Source of the DNA: Alnus glutinosa
Taxonomy: Eukaryota > Streptophyta > Magnoliopsida > Fagales > Betulaceae
NCBI RefSeq assembly: GCF_958979055.1
Contig: NC_084886.1
Location: forward strand, 35,131,654 to 35,195,653
Direction of reading: 5' to 3'
Length of the DNA: 64,000 nt
Part shown: one piece after another, positions 36,689 through 47,322 of the stretch
Numbering within the stretch: the first letter of the stretch is position 1
Layout: every line of letters starts with the position of its first letter
The notes under the pieces: model-generated
Told to the model about the DNA's origin: nothing
Seen by the model: only the letters and a program-made list of their open reading frames with translations
Databases searched by the model: none
Made by a program: the position numbers and the translations under genes

Positions 36689-37026
36689 TTAAAGAAAGAA
36701 AAGTACATGTGGACCTGTGGTGTATGGCTTTGTAAGTGTCCTCATTGGAGTCGTTTTCTTATATTGTCATAGTATTAGTCGGTTTATCTCTTTCCTCTGT
36801 TTCCTGATTTCCTTTCAAGTCGTTTTCTTGTCTGAACACTTAAAAGGGGGTGTGGATAACTGGTCAATCTCTGATTTATCTCCAGAAAAAATCTCTAACA
36901 TGGAGGCTGATTGCTATTGGTGTTTATCGAAGCTGCTTGAGGGTATGCAAGACCATTACACATTTGCTCAACCAGGAATTCAGAGGCTTGTGTTTAAATT
37001 GAAGGAATTGGTTAGGCGGATTGATG

Positions 37027-37091
37027 GTAATCCTTTCTTCTAACTCTACTTACTATAGAGCCTCTTTTTCTTTTTTTTCTTTTTTGCATTT

Positions 37092-37125
<34 letters not shown>

Positions 37126-37863
37126 ATTAAATAAATTGATTTACACTGTGCCTGTGCATGAGGTGTGTATATTGGGTTGAAGTGGATGTGGGCCCAAAAC
37201 CTGCTCATATTATGTCATAGTCATTCCAGTGATGTCCATAATTAGTTGATCTTAAAAACTTTTGGTGCATCCGACCTACTCAAATGCAGTGAATGGTTGT
37301 GGCTTTATGCTTAACAAAATTAAAAGACTTTAGGGTGTCCTGATTTTGTTAAGGCTAGTGCGACTAGATGACCTTGGCGCTCTATTTTCTTCACTCCTAC
37401 CTCTTGGTTTGAAACCTGCAGTAAGATTATGGTTTGCTGTCTAACTACAATGCAAAAGGTTCACCTATTGAATAGTTAGAACAAGGTTAGTTGGGCTTAT
37501 CAACTTTCACCTCATGAGGTTTCCTTGGCAAGTAAAGTTGAATGGTAGCTTGCAAGTCCCAACCATTTCCACTTATTTTTGTTTGTGCAGCACATATAGA
37601 GGGGGAACTTGAGCTAAAAAGTTCCTTCTGTGCTCTACTGATTCAGAGTATTTAAAAAAAAAAAAAAAAAAATCTTATGAGTTAGATAGTAATCTCATCC
37701 ATTTTACTAAACTCTTTATTTCTATTGTACGATGAAGTTATGATCATGGGAAAAGATGGGAAAAGTTTAAGTGCACAAGTATTTTTGGATAAAAACACCG
37801 GCAATATCTACTTTTTAAACTCCCCAAACCACTTCCCACCTTTCTCTACCATCTTTTATTCCA

Positions 37864-37899
<36 letters not shown>

Positions 37900-38975
37900 C
37901 AATTTTCTTCTCTTCTACCCCTCTCTTAAAGAAAAATGCCTAGGAATACACATCGGCACTTGCCAAGAGACTAGAATTATTTAAAGTTAAGGTTCTTCTG
38001 AGCCTGTTTCTTGATGTTATGGTATCCAGGGTTGCCTCAAAACACTACTGAATCTGTTCCAGATTTGTGGAAATAGAGATGTGCTTTGCTCGTTTGACAA
38101 GAAATTCAATCTTGCTCTTTTTCTGAGCCTGTTCTTGATGTATCTCCCACTGTAAGATGATATGTGGGCTTAATTTTGGTGTTATTGCAAACTAATAAAA
38201 TGGTGGATTGAAATGGAAATTTGAGTTAATTAAGCCATGATGTCCTATAGAAATGTAACATTGGACTGTCACTCATACAGCAAAGCAGAATTTATAACGT
38301 TTTTAGTTTTCATTTGGTGTCACCAATATTATATGCCATGAGCTAATTCGATAAGTCCATTAATTGTGGCTAGCTTTTCAACAATTTAAAATGAAATTAG
38401 AAATGTCTGTTTAGATTGGTCTCTCCGAACTCTTTTCATGTTTCATGTTGATTTTTTCTAACAGGAGAGAGGCATTTGTATGCATGAAGATCTTGTTGTT
38501 GATGAGGAGACTAGATTCTCTTCCGTCAACAGGGGTAAGGGGTTTGAAGATAGTGGGTATGAAGAACGTGAAGATATATTGTGTTCCAAAAAATTCTCCC
38601 CTAGACCACTCCAACCAGTCTTTTGTAAAAAGACTTGTGCGCGTTAGCAACAGATTTCAGTATGCATCTTACGGTGAAAAAAATGTGTTATTGCTAATTT
38701 TGCATTTTTTGAGAACTGTTTCTTTAGGGGTTATATTTTGAATGTAGAAAAATAGAGCATATTTTTCATAGTCACTCCAAGGGCTTTGATGGGAAAGGAA
38801 CTTTTAAACAGTTGTAATATATAGCTTTCTTTGGTTTCCGAGATCGTTCTGGTGAAGTGGTTTCCAACACGTAAAAATTGTCATCACCTTACTTGTTTCT
38901 TCATTTGTTTTACATTTATGTCCGTCCATAATATGCCAGCCCTATTGACGAGACCACTCTTTTAAACTCCTCTAG
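37027..38975 (+). other. TBC intron between the Rab-binding and C-terminal exons
   Basis: Non-coding, with T-rich tracts (about 37090-37122) and a CT microsatellite (about 37869-37896). Homology to block A starts at about 38235. Between about 38416 and 38588 block B has extra sequence absent from A, beginning with a splice-acceptor-like TTTTTTCTAACAG. Confidence 0.6.
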
Positions 38976-39273
38976 AACCTGTTTCAAGACACATGGAGGA
39001 GCAAGGGCTGGAATTTCTGCAATGTCCTTTCCGCTGGTTCAACAGTCTTCTAATACGCGAGGTTTGCTCCTCCAGATGCATTTCATGTATTATGAATTGC
39101 TTTAATTTTGTTAAGTGAACCAAATATGTAATCTCTAGGTTGCTTAAGTTGTAGCTGAGAACATTAATTTGCAGCAGAGCTTTGGCCGTAATCTGGTGCT
39201 TTTATCATTTATGCAAAGCTAATACAGGTTCTGTCTTGTTAGATGCCTTTCCATCTTGTTACTCGCCTGTGGG

Positions 39274-39278
39274 ACACA
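39274..39278. other. Target site duplication, left copy
   Basis: ACACA immediately left of the LTR, repeated at 50197-50201. The uninterrupted site in block A reads GGGACACATATCTTG, which confirms both the insertion point and the 5-bp duplication. Confidence 0.95.
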
Positions 39279-39911
39279 TGTTGAGACAGTTTCCGGTAGG
39301 TGACGTGTCGGTCAGATGTTGGACTAAGTTGCTCCTGGTTGTATCTGGTTCACCTGAAAAGTAAAGCTGCGTCGGGGGGTTCCGACAACCCCGCTCCGAT
39401 GCCTAAGTAAGTGTATGGTTCTGAGAATAAATGCGCAGAATAATGCCAAAGAGACTGATTAGCATGTACCTTAGCATCTGAAGTAGTTCTTGTATTTATA
39501 GAGGCTGTGGAGCAGTTCTGTTAACTTCACAATTCGTGCACGAGACGGTTGGAGGAGACGTGGCTCCACGTAAACAACTCTTCCTGGTTCCGTAGATCTC
39601 GGTGGCATCATGGGGTCCCACGACATGCATCGTGTCCCTTAGGTTCCGGGTACTGCCGAGACGCATGACTTCCATGACGTGCATCGTGTCCCTTAGATTC
39701 CGGGTACTGCCGAGACGCTTGCAGATGCGGATACCAACTAGTATTTGGATCTCCAACTCAGGCCAGTTGCAACAGACTTGGGCCCAAGTGGCCTCAATGG
39801 GCCCGGGTAGATTATGCTTCTTCCGACATTTGGGCCTGGTCGGGTGGATCAGAGAGGGCCCATATCCCGGATTGGGCCCAACATCCGAGAAGATCTATAT
39901 TTGTCCCAACA
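39279..39911 (-). mobile_element. 3' LTR (element sense)
   Basis: 633 bp, TG...CA ends. The minus strand carries a TATAAATA box (complement of 39493-39500). A ~57-bp internal duplication lies at 39614-39720, repeating CATCGTGTCCCTTAG and CCGGGTACTGCCGAGACGC. Confidence 0.95.
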
Positions 39912-39925
39912 GTTACCCCCCAATT
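39912..39925 (-). promoter_or_regulatory. Polypurine tract
   Basis: Read on the minus strand, AATTGGGGGGTAAC abuts the 3' LTR. It is nearly identical to the tract before the LTR at 3585 (ATTAGGGGGGTAAC), which links these elements to one broad group. Confidence 0.85.
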
Positions 39926-40196
39926 CTCTTAGGTAAATTTTATACTTGAGAGAATTTAGGAATAATTGATTGATCTTCATTTTGATGTATCTTGAGTTTT
40001 TGGCCGGGCGTATAATACCGAGAGCGATCAATGACCCTTCTCCGTATCCATCTCGGAAGTATTGTTTTGTCGGTTGCTTCGACTTGTCCATACCTTATCC
40101 ACCCGAGAACCTTCGCACGCCATTTTCTTTTTACGGAATTCCCGCTTTTTCCTTTCATCTCGTAAATCCAAATTTTCAAACTTTCGAATTTCCTTG

Positions 40197-40316
40197 AAAT
40201 CCGTGAGCCGCGTGTCAAGTTCGACTGGACGTCGGTTCGTTTTTCAAGGCGTGTCTGAAATCCGTGAGCCGCGTGTCAAGTACGACTGGACGCCGGTTCG
40301 TTTTTCAAGGCGTGTC
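40197..40316. repeat. 60-bp direct tandem duplication upstream of the antisense gene
   Basis: Two adjacent copies of a segment with GAAATCCGTGAGCCGCGTG, GACTGGACG and TTTTTCAAGGCGTGTC, with a few differences. It lies 300-400 bp before the antisense gene's TATA box and may be a promoter element. Confidence 0.85.
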
Positions 40317-40610
40317 TTGTCTCACTTGGCACAGACCACCGGGGCTTTTGAGCTTCCGGTTTTTGGAAGAAGAAATTCGGACGAGACCGTTCATCTTCCG
40401 GTGGACTGCAACCGGCCAAGCCGTGGTCCTGTCGACGTGTGTCAGCAGCACATTAAATTTGATTTGACGTCGGTTCGCCTTTTGAGGAGCACTGTGGTTG
40501 TTAGATGCGTGACCGGCGACGGTTCGACTGCCGGTTTCGAGGGATGAGATTCAGTTATGTCTCTCTGTCTCCCGGTTGTTCATGACCGGCTAATCACGGT
40601 TGCACTGGAG

Positions 40611-40618
40611 TATAAATA
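40611..40618 (+). promoter_or_regulatory. TATA box of the antisense gene
   Basis: TATAAATA on the + strand, 109 bp before the ATG at 40727 and followed by a CT-rich leader. A transcription start near 40640-40650 would be expected. It is independent of the LTR promoter, which fires on the other strand. Confidence 0.6.
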
Positions 40619-40726
40619 CCCTTCCCCTCTGTATCTCTCATTCTTGTTTTGAACTTTTCTTCAACTTTTCCCTTTGAACTCGCGTCTCTCTCTTCGAAGT
40701 TCATCCTAATCTTGTCTTTCTGCACC

Positions 40727-42635
40727 ATGTCCGAAGCAAGGGAACTCCCTGCAGTGGTTGTCTCGGAGTCTGAGGAAGAGGAATTACTATCCGAGGACGA
40801 GGTGGTACCCCAGCAAGGGGAACGTCAGATGCCCCTCGTGCCTCTCGACCTCCGAGGAGTCTCAAAGGTTGGTACCGGGGATGAATTTCGCCTCCGGAAC
40901 AATTATGATATTCCCCCCTCGGTTCTGTTACATTTCCAGAATCCTGTTACCCGGGAGATTCGTGGGGGCGATCTCGTTATTTACGAGAAAATGCTTTTAG
41001 CTGGGCTGCGATTTCCTTTACCGGACATTGCCCGGGAGTTGGTATTATTTCTTGGGGTATCCCCGAGCCAGCTTACACCGAACGCGTGGAGATACCTCTT
41101 CGCCTCTTTCATTCTGTGGCGAACGGTGTTGGGGGCTCGGATGACAATTCCGGAGTTTTTCAACATCTACCGGGCGGCATATAAAAGGGAGGGGGTTGTT
41201 GAGTTCACTGTTAGGAACAACCCTATCTTTATATACCTTTCTCAAAGTTATTCTAACAACCGGGGCTGGAGGTCAGATTTTTTTCGGATCTCAGGAGATT
41301 GGGAGTCGGTAGCGCCCTTACCGTTCGACCAAAGAGTATCAAGAGTCTGGAATCCTATCCAGGTTGATCTGCGGGAAGCTCCGGCCTTGAATGCAACCGG
41401 CAAGAGAAGGGTAGCCGCAATGCTGTTGTTTTCTCAGACTCCGGGGAAGGATAGGAAGATAGACTATGACAACATAGTCACCGACGAAAATATGCGGAAG
41501 GTTCTTGGGTATCAGATTCCTGCCGAGAAGGTTTGGTATGATCGGAAAGGGAAACAAAAACCGAAGAGATCTGAGGGTGGAGCGGCCGGCACTCCACAAC
41601 CGAAGGCGTCGAAGGTAGCTCCCGGGACTAAGAGGGTCATCAAACCAAAGAAGACTGGCAAGGCGACCCTCCCTCCGAGGACGGTAAGTAAGGCGACCCA
41701 AGCTCCGAGGGCGGCGATTGTACCTCGGGATAGCCTTACCTCAAACTTTTCTGCCCCTGCGACCGATCTCGTGAGTGACTTAACTAGAGCTCCTGAGACT
41801 ATGATCCCGGCTACCTCTTCATCGGCCGTTATTAATACTGTTGAAGTTGGAAATCCAGAGGAAGCGTCCGGTAAGGAAACGGTGGTTGTTCATGTGCCCG
41901 ATGTAGTAGAAATCGGGGACGATCCTGAGGAGTTAGAGCAAGAGGCTTCTGAGGTTCAGAATGCATCCAAACGCAAAGGGAAAGAAGTGGCGTCTGAGTC
42001 GCCGAAGAGGACCCGATTTGCCTCGGATCCTTTAGAATATGCGCTTACGCGGGCCACTGAAGCCGAGCTTCTTTTTGGTCAGCCGCGTTTTGTATTGCCT
42101 ACTTTGCCAACTACCCAGGAAGAACCGATTGAAAGATCCGAGACTTCGGATCGGTCTCCGACTGAGAGGATAGAAGCTCGTTTGGAATCTGATGTTGGTC
42201 TAGCCTCCGAGGATCACTTACCGGTGGAGCATGAAACATTTTTCCAACCCCAGGATGGGCCGGAATCTGGGGATCATGTGGTGGTGGCATCGGAGCGTCA
42301 TCTGGAGACCGGGGAGATAGACTCTTCCGTGCCGGCTGGAGAGTGTTTGGAGCAGGTTGAAGTTGCGGAGTCCTCTAGACCCGAGACTTGTGAGGACCAA
42401 CCGGAGACTCGAAATCCTTCTCCGGGATTTATGGAAGCTGAGACTTCCCGACAGGGAGCATTAATCGGTTCTCTGAGGGAAGGCCTACTAGCTTGCCCCT
42501 TAGAGACATTAATGGGCTTAATCCTAGAGGGGTCTTCTTCAATGTCCGGGACCGCGTCCCCCGGAGGACTTGTGGAGGCGATGCTTCATAACCAATTGCA
42601 GGCAAGCCTTGTGATTTTCAAAATACCTTTCTGCA

Positions 42636-42675
<40 letters not shown>

Positions 42676-43517
42676 TTTTCCTTGCGCTTTTTCAGTGCGT
42701 TATGAGGTCGGTCGCCTTGTGGCGTGACCACCGGGGTGTTATTGGAAGTCAAGCTGGTCTGGAGGCTAAGGTAGCCAAGCTTCAGTCCCGGGTTCAAGAG
42801 CTGGAATTCGAGGTGTCCCGAACCACGGACTTGGAGTCCGAGATAGAGACCCTGAAACAAGATATTCAGACCAGAGATCAGATAATCAAGGCTCGGGACC
42901 TGGATCTGGCTCAAGCCCGGAAGCTGGCAGATACATCTCATGCTCAAGCACTTGAAAGTGAGAAAACCCTCGACAGAGTACTGAGCAATCTGACCGAGGC
43001 TAACGAAGCTAAAACGGCGCTGTCTTCCCGGGTGACAGACTTGGAGCGAGAAAAGGACTCGCTGGTGGCCGATAAGCACTCTCTGTCCGAGAAGCAGAAA
43101 GAAATTCGAGCTCGGTGTAAGAGACTTCGGAAGAAGGGCCATCATTATAAGGCCAAGTCCCGGCGTTTCAAGAAACAACTCGCCCTTGTTCCTTGGCTTC
43201 GAGGTCTTAGCTGGGGCCGAGGATCCAACTGGGGTTTTGAGAGGACCATGCTTCTTCACCCGGAAGTATTCACGGTTGATCCCGAGACTGTGACTCCTGA
43301 GCTCCTTGAATTACCCGAGACAGCAACCAGGGAGCTACAGACTCTGGGAGTGGAATTTTTCCCGGATGTGGAGGACTGGACCGACGATGCTCCCAATCCT
43401 TATCGAGATGACTTAACCTCGGGACCCTCTGTCTCGGAATGCTCTCCCGGTAGGGAAGAAATCGAGGAACCTGGGGCTGGCGATGCTGGGGACTCGACAG
43501 GGAGCCCACTTATGTAA
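40727..43517 (+). CDS. Antisense extra gene of the retrotransposon (two exons)
   Basis: Exon 1 is 40727-42601 (625 codons from an ATG in good context, CACCATGTC; an upstream in-frame TTG at 40649 is not a likely start). Exon 2 is 42696-43517, ending TAA. Joining across the intron in phase 0 gives about 898 residues. Visible parts: an acidic N terminus; at about 60-190 a segment with HFQNPVTREI, GLRFPLP and NAWRYLFASFILW that resembles the gypsy-associated Pfam family Transposase_28; Pro/Lys-rich linkers; KRKGK and KRTR (about 414-430), a bipartite nuclear-localisation-like signal; and a long coiled coil in exon 2 followed by a basic stretch (CKRLRKKG, KSRRFKKQ). Extra opposite-strand ORFs are known in Tat-lineage elements, but their function is not established. 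I infer a nuclear, multimerising protein. Confidence 0.75.
42602..42695 (+). other. Predicted phase-0 intron of the antisense gene
   Basis: Donor CAG|GCAAGC (a GC-AG type), acceptor TTTTTCAG|TGCG. A 35-T run at about 42638-42672 supplies an extreme polypyrimidine tract. A GT donor at 42611 (CTT|GTGATT) is also in phase 0 and would add three residues. Without splicing the frame reads through the T run as polyphenylalanine and stops at 42727. Confidence 0.7.
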
Positions 43518-44082
43518 TATATTTATTCTTCTTTTGGGCCGGTTTGTACTTTGGAATGAAAACTAATGTAACCCGGTTGGCTTATGATATAGAATTAATT
43601 TTTATACTTTGATATTTTGATGTGTTCATATAAACTTTTGTTTCGCTTACGCTACCGAGTTGTATTTGATCTGGTCTGGTTTGATTTGAACCGAGACATT
43701 CCTTAATGACTTCGGACAAACTTGGTGATTTGTCCGAGTCAATATTGAGAAATGATCGGGGCGTGCTCCGGGTCGGTTGTATTTCAAACCGAGGGAGCGA
43801 CGCCTTGATTTGATCTGGTCTGGTCTGGTTTGATTTGAACCGAGACATTCCTTTATGACTACGGACAAATTTGGTGATTTGTCCGGGTCAATATCAAGGA
43901 TATGACCGGTGCGTGCTCCGAGTCGGTTGTATTTTGAACCGAGGGAGCGACGCTTTTATTTGATCTGGTCTGGTTTGATCTGGTTTGATTTGAACTGAGA
44001 TTCCATGCTTTGAATTGATCTGAGAATAAACATATATTGACGGTGCCAACCCGGTAACAATAGTAAACATAGTACAAGCAAT
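43518..44082. repeat. Convergent spacer with ~145-bp repeats
   Basis: Between the stops of the antisense gene and pol. Two and a half copies of a unit starting TTTGATCTGGTCTGG at about 43668, 43808 and 43960. Each full copy contains GAACCGAGACATTCCTT, GACAAA(C/T)TTGGTGATTTGTCCG and GGTCGGTTGTATTT. The GACAAA...TTTGTC pair gives internal dyads. Confidence 0.8.
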
Positions 44083-47000
44083 TCACATAAAATACTTCTT
44101 TAAATGCTCGGCGTTCCAGGCTCTCGGTAATTCCTCGCCGGTCGCATCCATCAAATGATATGCCCCTTTGTCATGGCATCGTATGACTCTGTACGGACCT
44201 TCCCATTTTGCTCCGAGCTTTCCTTCGATTGGATCTTTGGTAATCGGGCTCACTTTTCTCAAAACCCAATCTCCGAGTTGGAACTTTCGGGGGCTTACTT
44301 TTTTGTTGAAGTAACGGGCGGCTCGGTCTTGGTACGCAGCCCATGTCACCTGCGCTTCATCTCTTCTTTCCTGTAGCAAATCCAGATTCAGCTTGATTCC
44401 TTCGTCATTGAGCCCCGGATTGTAGTGTGATACCCGGAAGCTGGGTGATCCGACTTCGGCAGGAATAATTGCCTCGGAACCGTAAGTTAAGGAGAATGGA
44501 GTAGCCCCGGTGGGAGTGCGCGTCGTGGTGCGGTAGGCCCAAAGTACCTCGGGTACATATTCCGCCCAAGCTCCTTTCTTTTTGCCGAGCTTCTTCTTTA
44601 GTGTTCGGAGAAGAGTCTTGTTCGTAGCTTCTACTTGTCCGTTCGCCGGTGGATATATCGGGGTTGAGTAATAATTTCTGATACGGAGTTCGGCGCACCA
44701 TTTTCGAAACGGTCCACAGTCAAACTGTTTTCCATTGTCGGTGACAAAAGCGTGCGGGATACCGAATCGACATATGATTGAATTCCAGAGAAATTTTACT
44801 GCGTTGGCGGTAGTGATAGTGGCGAGTGCCTCGGCTTCAGCCCACTTGGTGAAGTAGTCTACCGCGACAAGAAGGAATTTCCGGCCACCTTTTCCCGGAG
44901 GCATAGGCCCGACTATGTCGACCCCCCATTTTGCGAATGGCCACGACGAAGTGATTGGGCTTAGTTTTTCAGGGGGTTGCTTCATCACCCGGGCGAACCT
45001 CTGACATTTGTCGCACTTTCGAACGATTTCGACTGAATCCTTGCTCATTGTTGGCCAGTAGTATCCGGCTCTCATCGCTTTGTGAGCCAACATCCGAGAG
45101 CCAGAGTGGTTCCCGCAGACTCCTTCGTGTATCTCCTTTAATATGTATTCCGCCTCGGAACTTTTAAGACACTTCAAGAGTGGCTCAGTATATCCTCTTC
45201 GATAGAGCACACCTCCAATAAGCACGTACCGGGCTGAATGTATTTTTACCTTCCGAGCTCGCAGCTTTTCCTCGGGTAGGGAACCGTTGCGGAGGTATTG
45301 AATGACGTCAGTAGCCCATTCTGGTTCATCTGATCCTTCTTCAATTTCCATCATGTCGAGTTGTGGAAGGATTGAAGGCTTGGTCTGTGTCACCACCCCC
45401 CGTGTGGATGTTCTGACGACAGGCCCGGTACCGGAACCCATTTTGGAAAGAGCATCGGCTCGGGCATTCTCTTCCCGAGGAACTTTGGTTACGGCGGTTC
45501 TGTGAAAGTTAGATTGGCATTTGCGTACCTTTTCGAGGTATTGGATCATCTTTTCACCTTGTGCCTCGGCCGTTCCCTGCACATGGCTGACTACCACCTG
45601 AGAGTCGCTTCTGATCTCCACATTCCTTGCTCCCATTTCCCGAGCTATTGAAAGCCCGGACAAAAGTGCTTCATACTCGGCTTCATTATTGGTGGTCACA
45701 AAATCCAGTTTGATCGCATATTGAAAAGTTTCTCCATCCGGGCTTGCTAAAGTGACACCGACTCCGCTCTTCTGGTTGGCCGAAGAACCATCTACATATG
45801 CTACCCATGTTTCCTTCTCGGGCAGCTCTTCGCTTTCGGGCGTATTGCTAAATTCTAGTAGGAAATCGGCTAGCGCCTGACCCTTGACAGAAGTACGAGG
45901 GTGGAACTCTATGTCAAACTGCCCCAGTTCTACCGACCAATTTACCAGCCTCCCGGATAGATCCGGTTTTTGTAGTATCTTCTTCAGCGGATGCTCGGTT
46001 AACACTCGTATAGCGTGTGCCTGGAAATATGGCCTTAATCTCCGGGCCGAGATTATTAACGCGAAGGCCAATTTTTCAATCCGAGGGTACCTCTCCTCGG
46101 CTCCGTGGAGTGCTTTACTAGTGAAATAAACCGGTTTCTGAATGCCTGAGTCTTCTCGGACCAAAGCTGAACTGACTGCCGAGGGTGATACTGCGAGATA
46201 AAGATACAGGATTTCTCCTTCCTCGGGGCTGCTCAACAGCGGCGGGTTGGTCAGATATTCTTTTAACTTCTTGAAGGCTTCCTCGCACTCACTGCTCCAC
46301 ACGAAGGCCTTTCTCAAAATCTTGAAGAATGGGAGACATTTGTCGGTGGATCGGGAGATGAACCGGTTAAGGGCTGCTATTCTCCCGGTCAGCTGTTGTA
46401 ATTGCTTGGTGGTCCGGGGAGGTTGCATGCTGAGGACAGCACTCACCTTCTCGGGATTCGCCTCGATTCCTCTTTGTGAAACCATGAATCCCAAGAATTT
46501 TCCTGAGGAAATGCCGAAAGCACATTTGGCCGGGTTGAGCTTCATCTTATGACTCCTTAGTGTTTCGAAAGTTTCTCCCAGGTCGGCTATATGGCCGGCG
46601 GCTCGTATGCTCTTGACAAGCATGTCGTCAACATAGACTTCCACGTTTCGTCCGATTTGATTTCGGAACATTTTATTGACGAGCCTCTGGTATGTAGCCC
46701 CGGCGTTCTTTAGACCGAACGGCATCATTTTGTAACAGTAGAGACCTCTATCGGTAATGAACGACGTTTTTTCTTGGTCGGCTTCATCCATGTGAATTTG
46801 GTTGTACCCTGAGAAGGCGTCCATGAATGCTAAAAGTTCATGACCGGATGTAGAGTCTACAAGCAGATCGATCCGAGGTAACGGGAAACTATCCTTGGGA
46901 CATGCTTTGTTGAGATCGGTGAAGTCAACACACATTCTCCACTTCCCGGTGGCTTTTTTGACTAAAACCACGTTGGCCAACCACTCTGGGTAGTCTACTT

Positions 47001-47307
47001 CTCGGATGAACCCAGCCCGCAACAGTTTGTTTACTTCCTCGGCAATGGCCTGGTTCCGTTCCGGTGCGAAAGTCCTTCTTCGTTGTTTAACCGGTCGATA
47101 GCTTGGATCCACCATTAGCTTGTGGGCTATTACAGATGGGGGTATTCCCGGCATGTCCTCGTGGCTCCATGCGAATACATCTTTGTTTTTTCTAAGGAAT
47201 GCAACCAGGGCTTCCTTCATTTCAGGGGGAAGCTGCGCGCCGATACAGACCTTCTTCTTCGAGTCACCGAGCTCGTATTCTTCCAGTTCCTCGACCGGCT
47301 CCCCCAA
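44083..47307 (-). CDS. pol: Pol: reverse transcriptase, RNase H, integrase
   Basis: 1074 codons, open throughout. RT lies at about 85-260, with FMDAF (D163) and YVDD (D227, D228). At about 360-420 the usual RNase H position has LAVS where a catalytic Asp is expected, so this copy looks degenerate. A second RNase H at 500-620 keeps D506 (YVDGSS), E542 (NNEAEYEAL), D568 (RSDSQ) and D618 (ARADALS). The integrase zinc site is H727/H734/C765/C768, and the DD35E core is D797, D857 and E893. The GPY-type C-terminal module (WEGPYRVI, about 1035) has no chromodomain after it. The frame is the same as gag, after a UAG, and there is no ATG at its head, so it is most likely made by stop-codon readthrough as a Gag-Pol fusion. 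Confidence 0.95.
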   Translation of the reverse strand: MGEPVEELEEYELGDSKKKVCIGAQLPPEMKEALVAFLRKNKDVFAWSHEDMPGIPPSVIAHKLMVDPSYRPVKQRRRTFAPERNQAIAEEVNKLLRAGFIREVDYPEWLANVVLVKKATGKWRMCVDFTDLNKACPKDSFPLPRIDLLVDSTSGHELLAFMDAFSGYNQIHMDEADQEKTSFITDRGLYCYKMMPFGLKNAGATYQRLVNKMFRNQIGRNVEVYVDDMLVKSIRAAGHIADLGETFETLRSHKMKLNPAKCAFGISSGKFLGFMVSQRGIEANPEKVSAVLSMQPPRTTKQLQQLTGRIAALNRFISRSTDKCLPFFKILRKAFVWSSECEEAFKKLKEYLTNPPLLSSPEEGEILYLYLAVSPSAVSSALVREDSGIQKPVYFTSKALHGAEERYPRIEKLAFALIISARRLRPYFQAHAIRVLTEHPLKKILQKPDLSGRLVNWSVELGQFDIEFHPRTSVKGQALADFLLEFSNTPESEELPEKETWVAYVDGSSANQKSGVGVTLASPDGETFQYAIKLDFVTTNNEAEYEALLSGLSIAREMGARNVEIRSDSQVVVSHVQGTAEAQGEKMIQYLEKVRKCQSNFHRTAVTKVPREENARADALSKMGSGTGPVVRTSTRGVVTQTKPSILPQLDMMEIEEGSDEPEWATDVIQYLRNGSLPEEKLRARKVKIHSARYVLIGGVLYRRGYTEPLLKCLKSSEAEYILKEIHEGVCGNHSGSRMLAHKAMRAGYYWPTMSKDSVEIVRKCDKCQRFARVMKQPPEKLSPITSSWPFAKWGVDIVGPMPPGKGGRKFLLVAVDYFTKWAEAEALATITTANAVKFLWNSIICRFGIPHAFVTDNGKQFDCGPFRKWCAELRIRNYYSTPIYPPANGQVEATNKTLLRTLKKKLGKKKGAWAEYVPEVLWAYRTTTRTPTGATPFSLTYGSEAIIPAEVGSPSFRVSHYNPGLNDEGIKLNLDLLQERRDEAQVTWAAYQDRAARYFNKKVSPRKFQLGDWVLRKVSPITKDPIEGKLGAKWEGPYRVIRCHDKGAYHLMDATGEELPRAWNAEHLKKYFM

Positions 47308-47322
47308 CGGTGATTGCTATTT
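47308..47322 (-). promoter_or_regulatory. UAG readthrough signal between gag and pol
   Basis: On the minus strand the junction reads AAA TAG CAA TCA CCG, then TTG GGG continuing into pol in the same frame. TAG followed by CAR-YYA (here CAA-TCA) is the tobamovirus-type leaky stop context. This would give mostly Gag-protease and a minority of Gag-Pol, the ratio such elements need. Confidence 0.7.

Noticed and set aside
42618..43259. 213-residue minus-strand ORF through the antisense gene
   Set aside because: A shadow of the + strand exon 2 and the T run. It has no domain, while the + strand frame has a coiled coil and splice sites.
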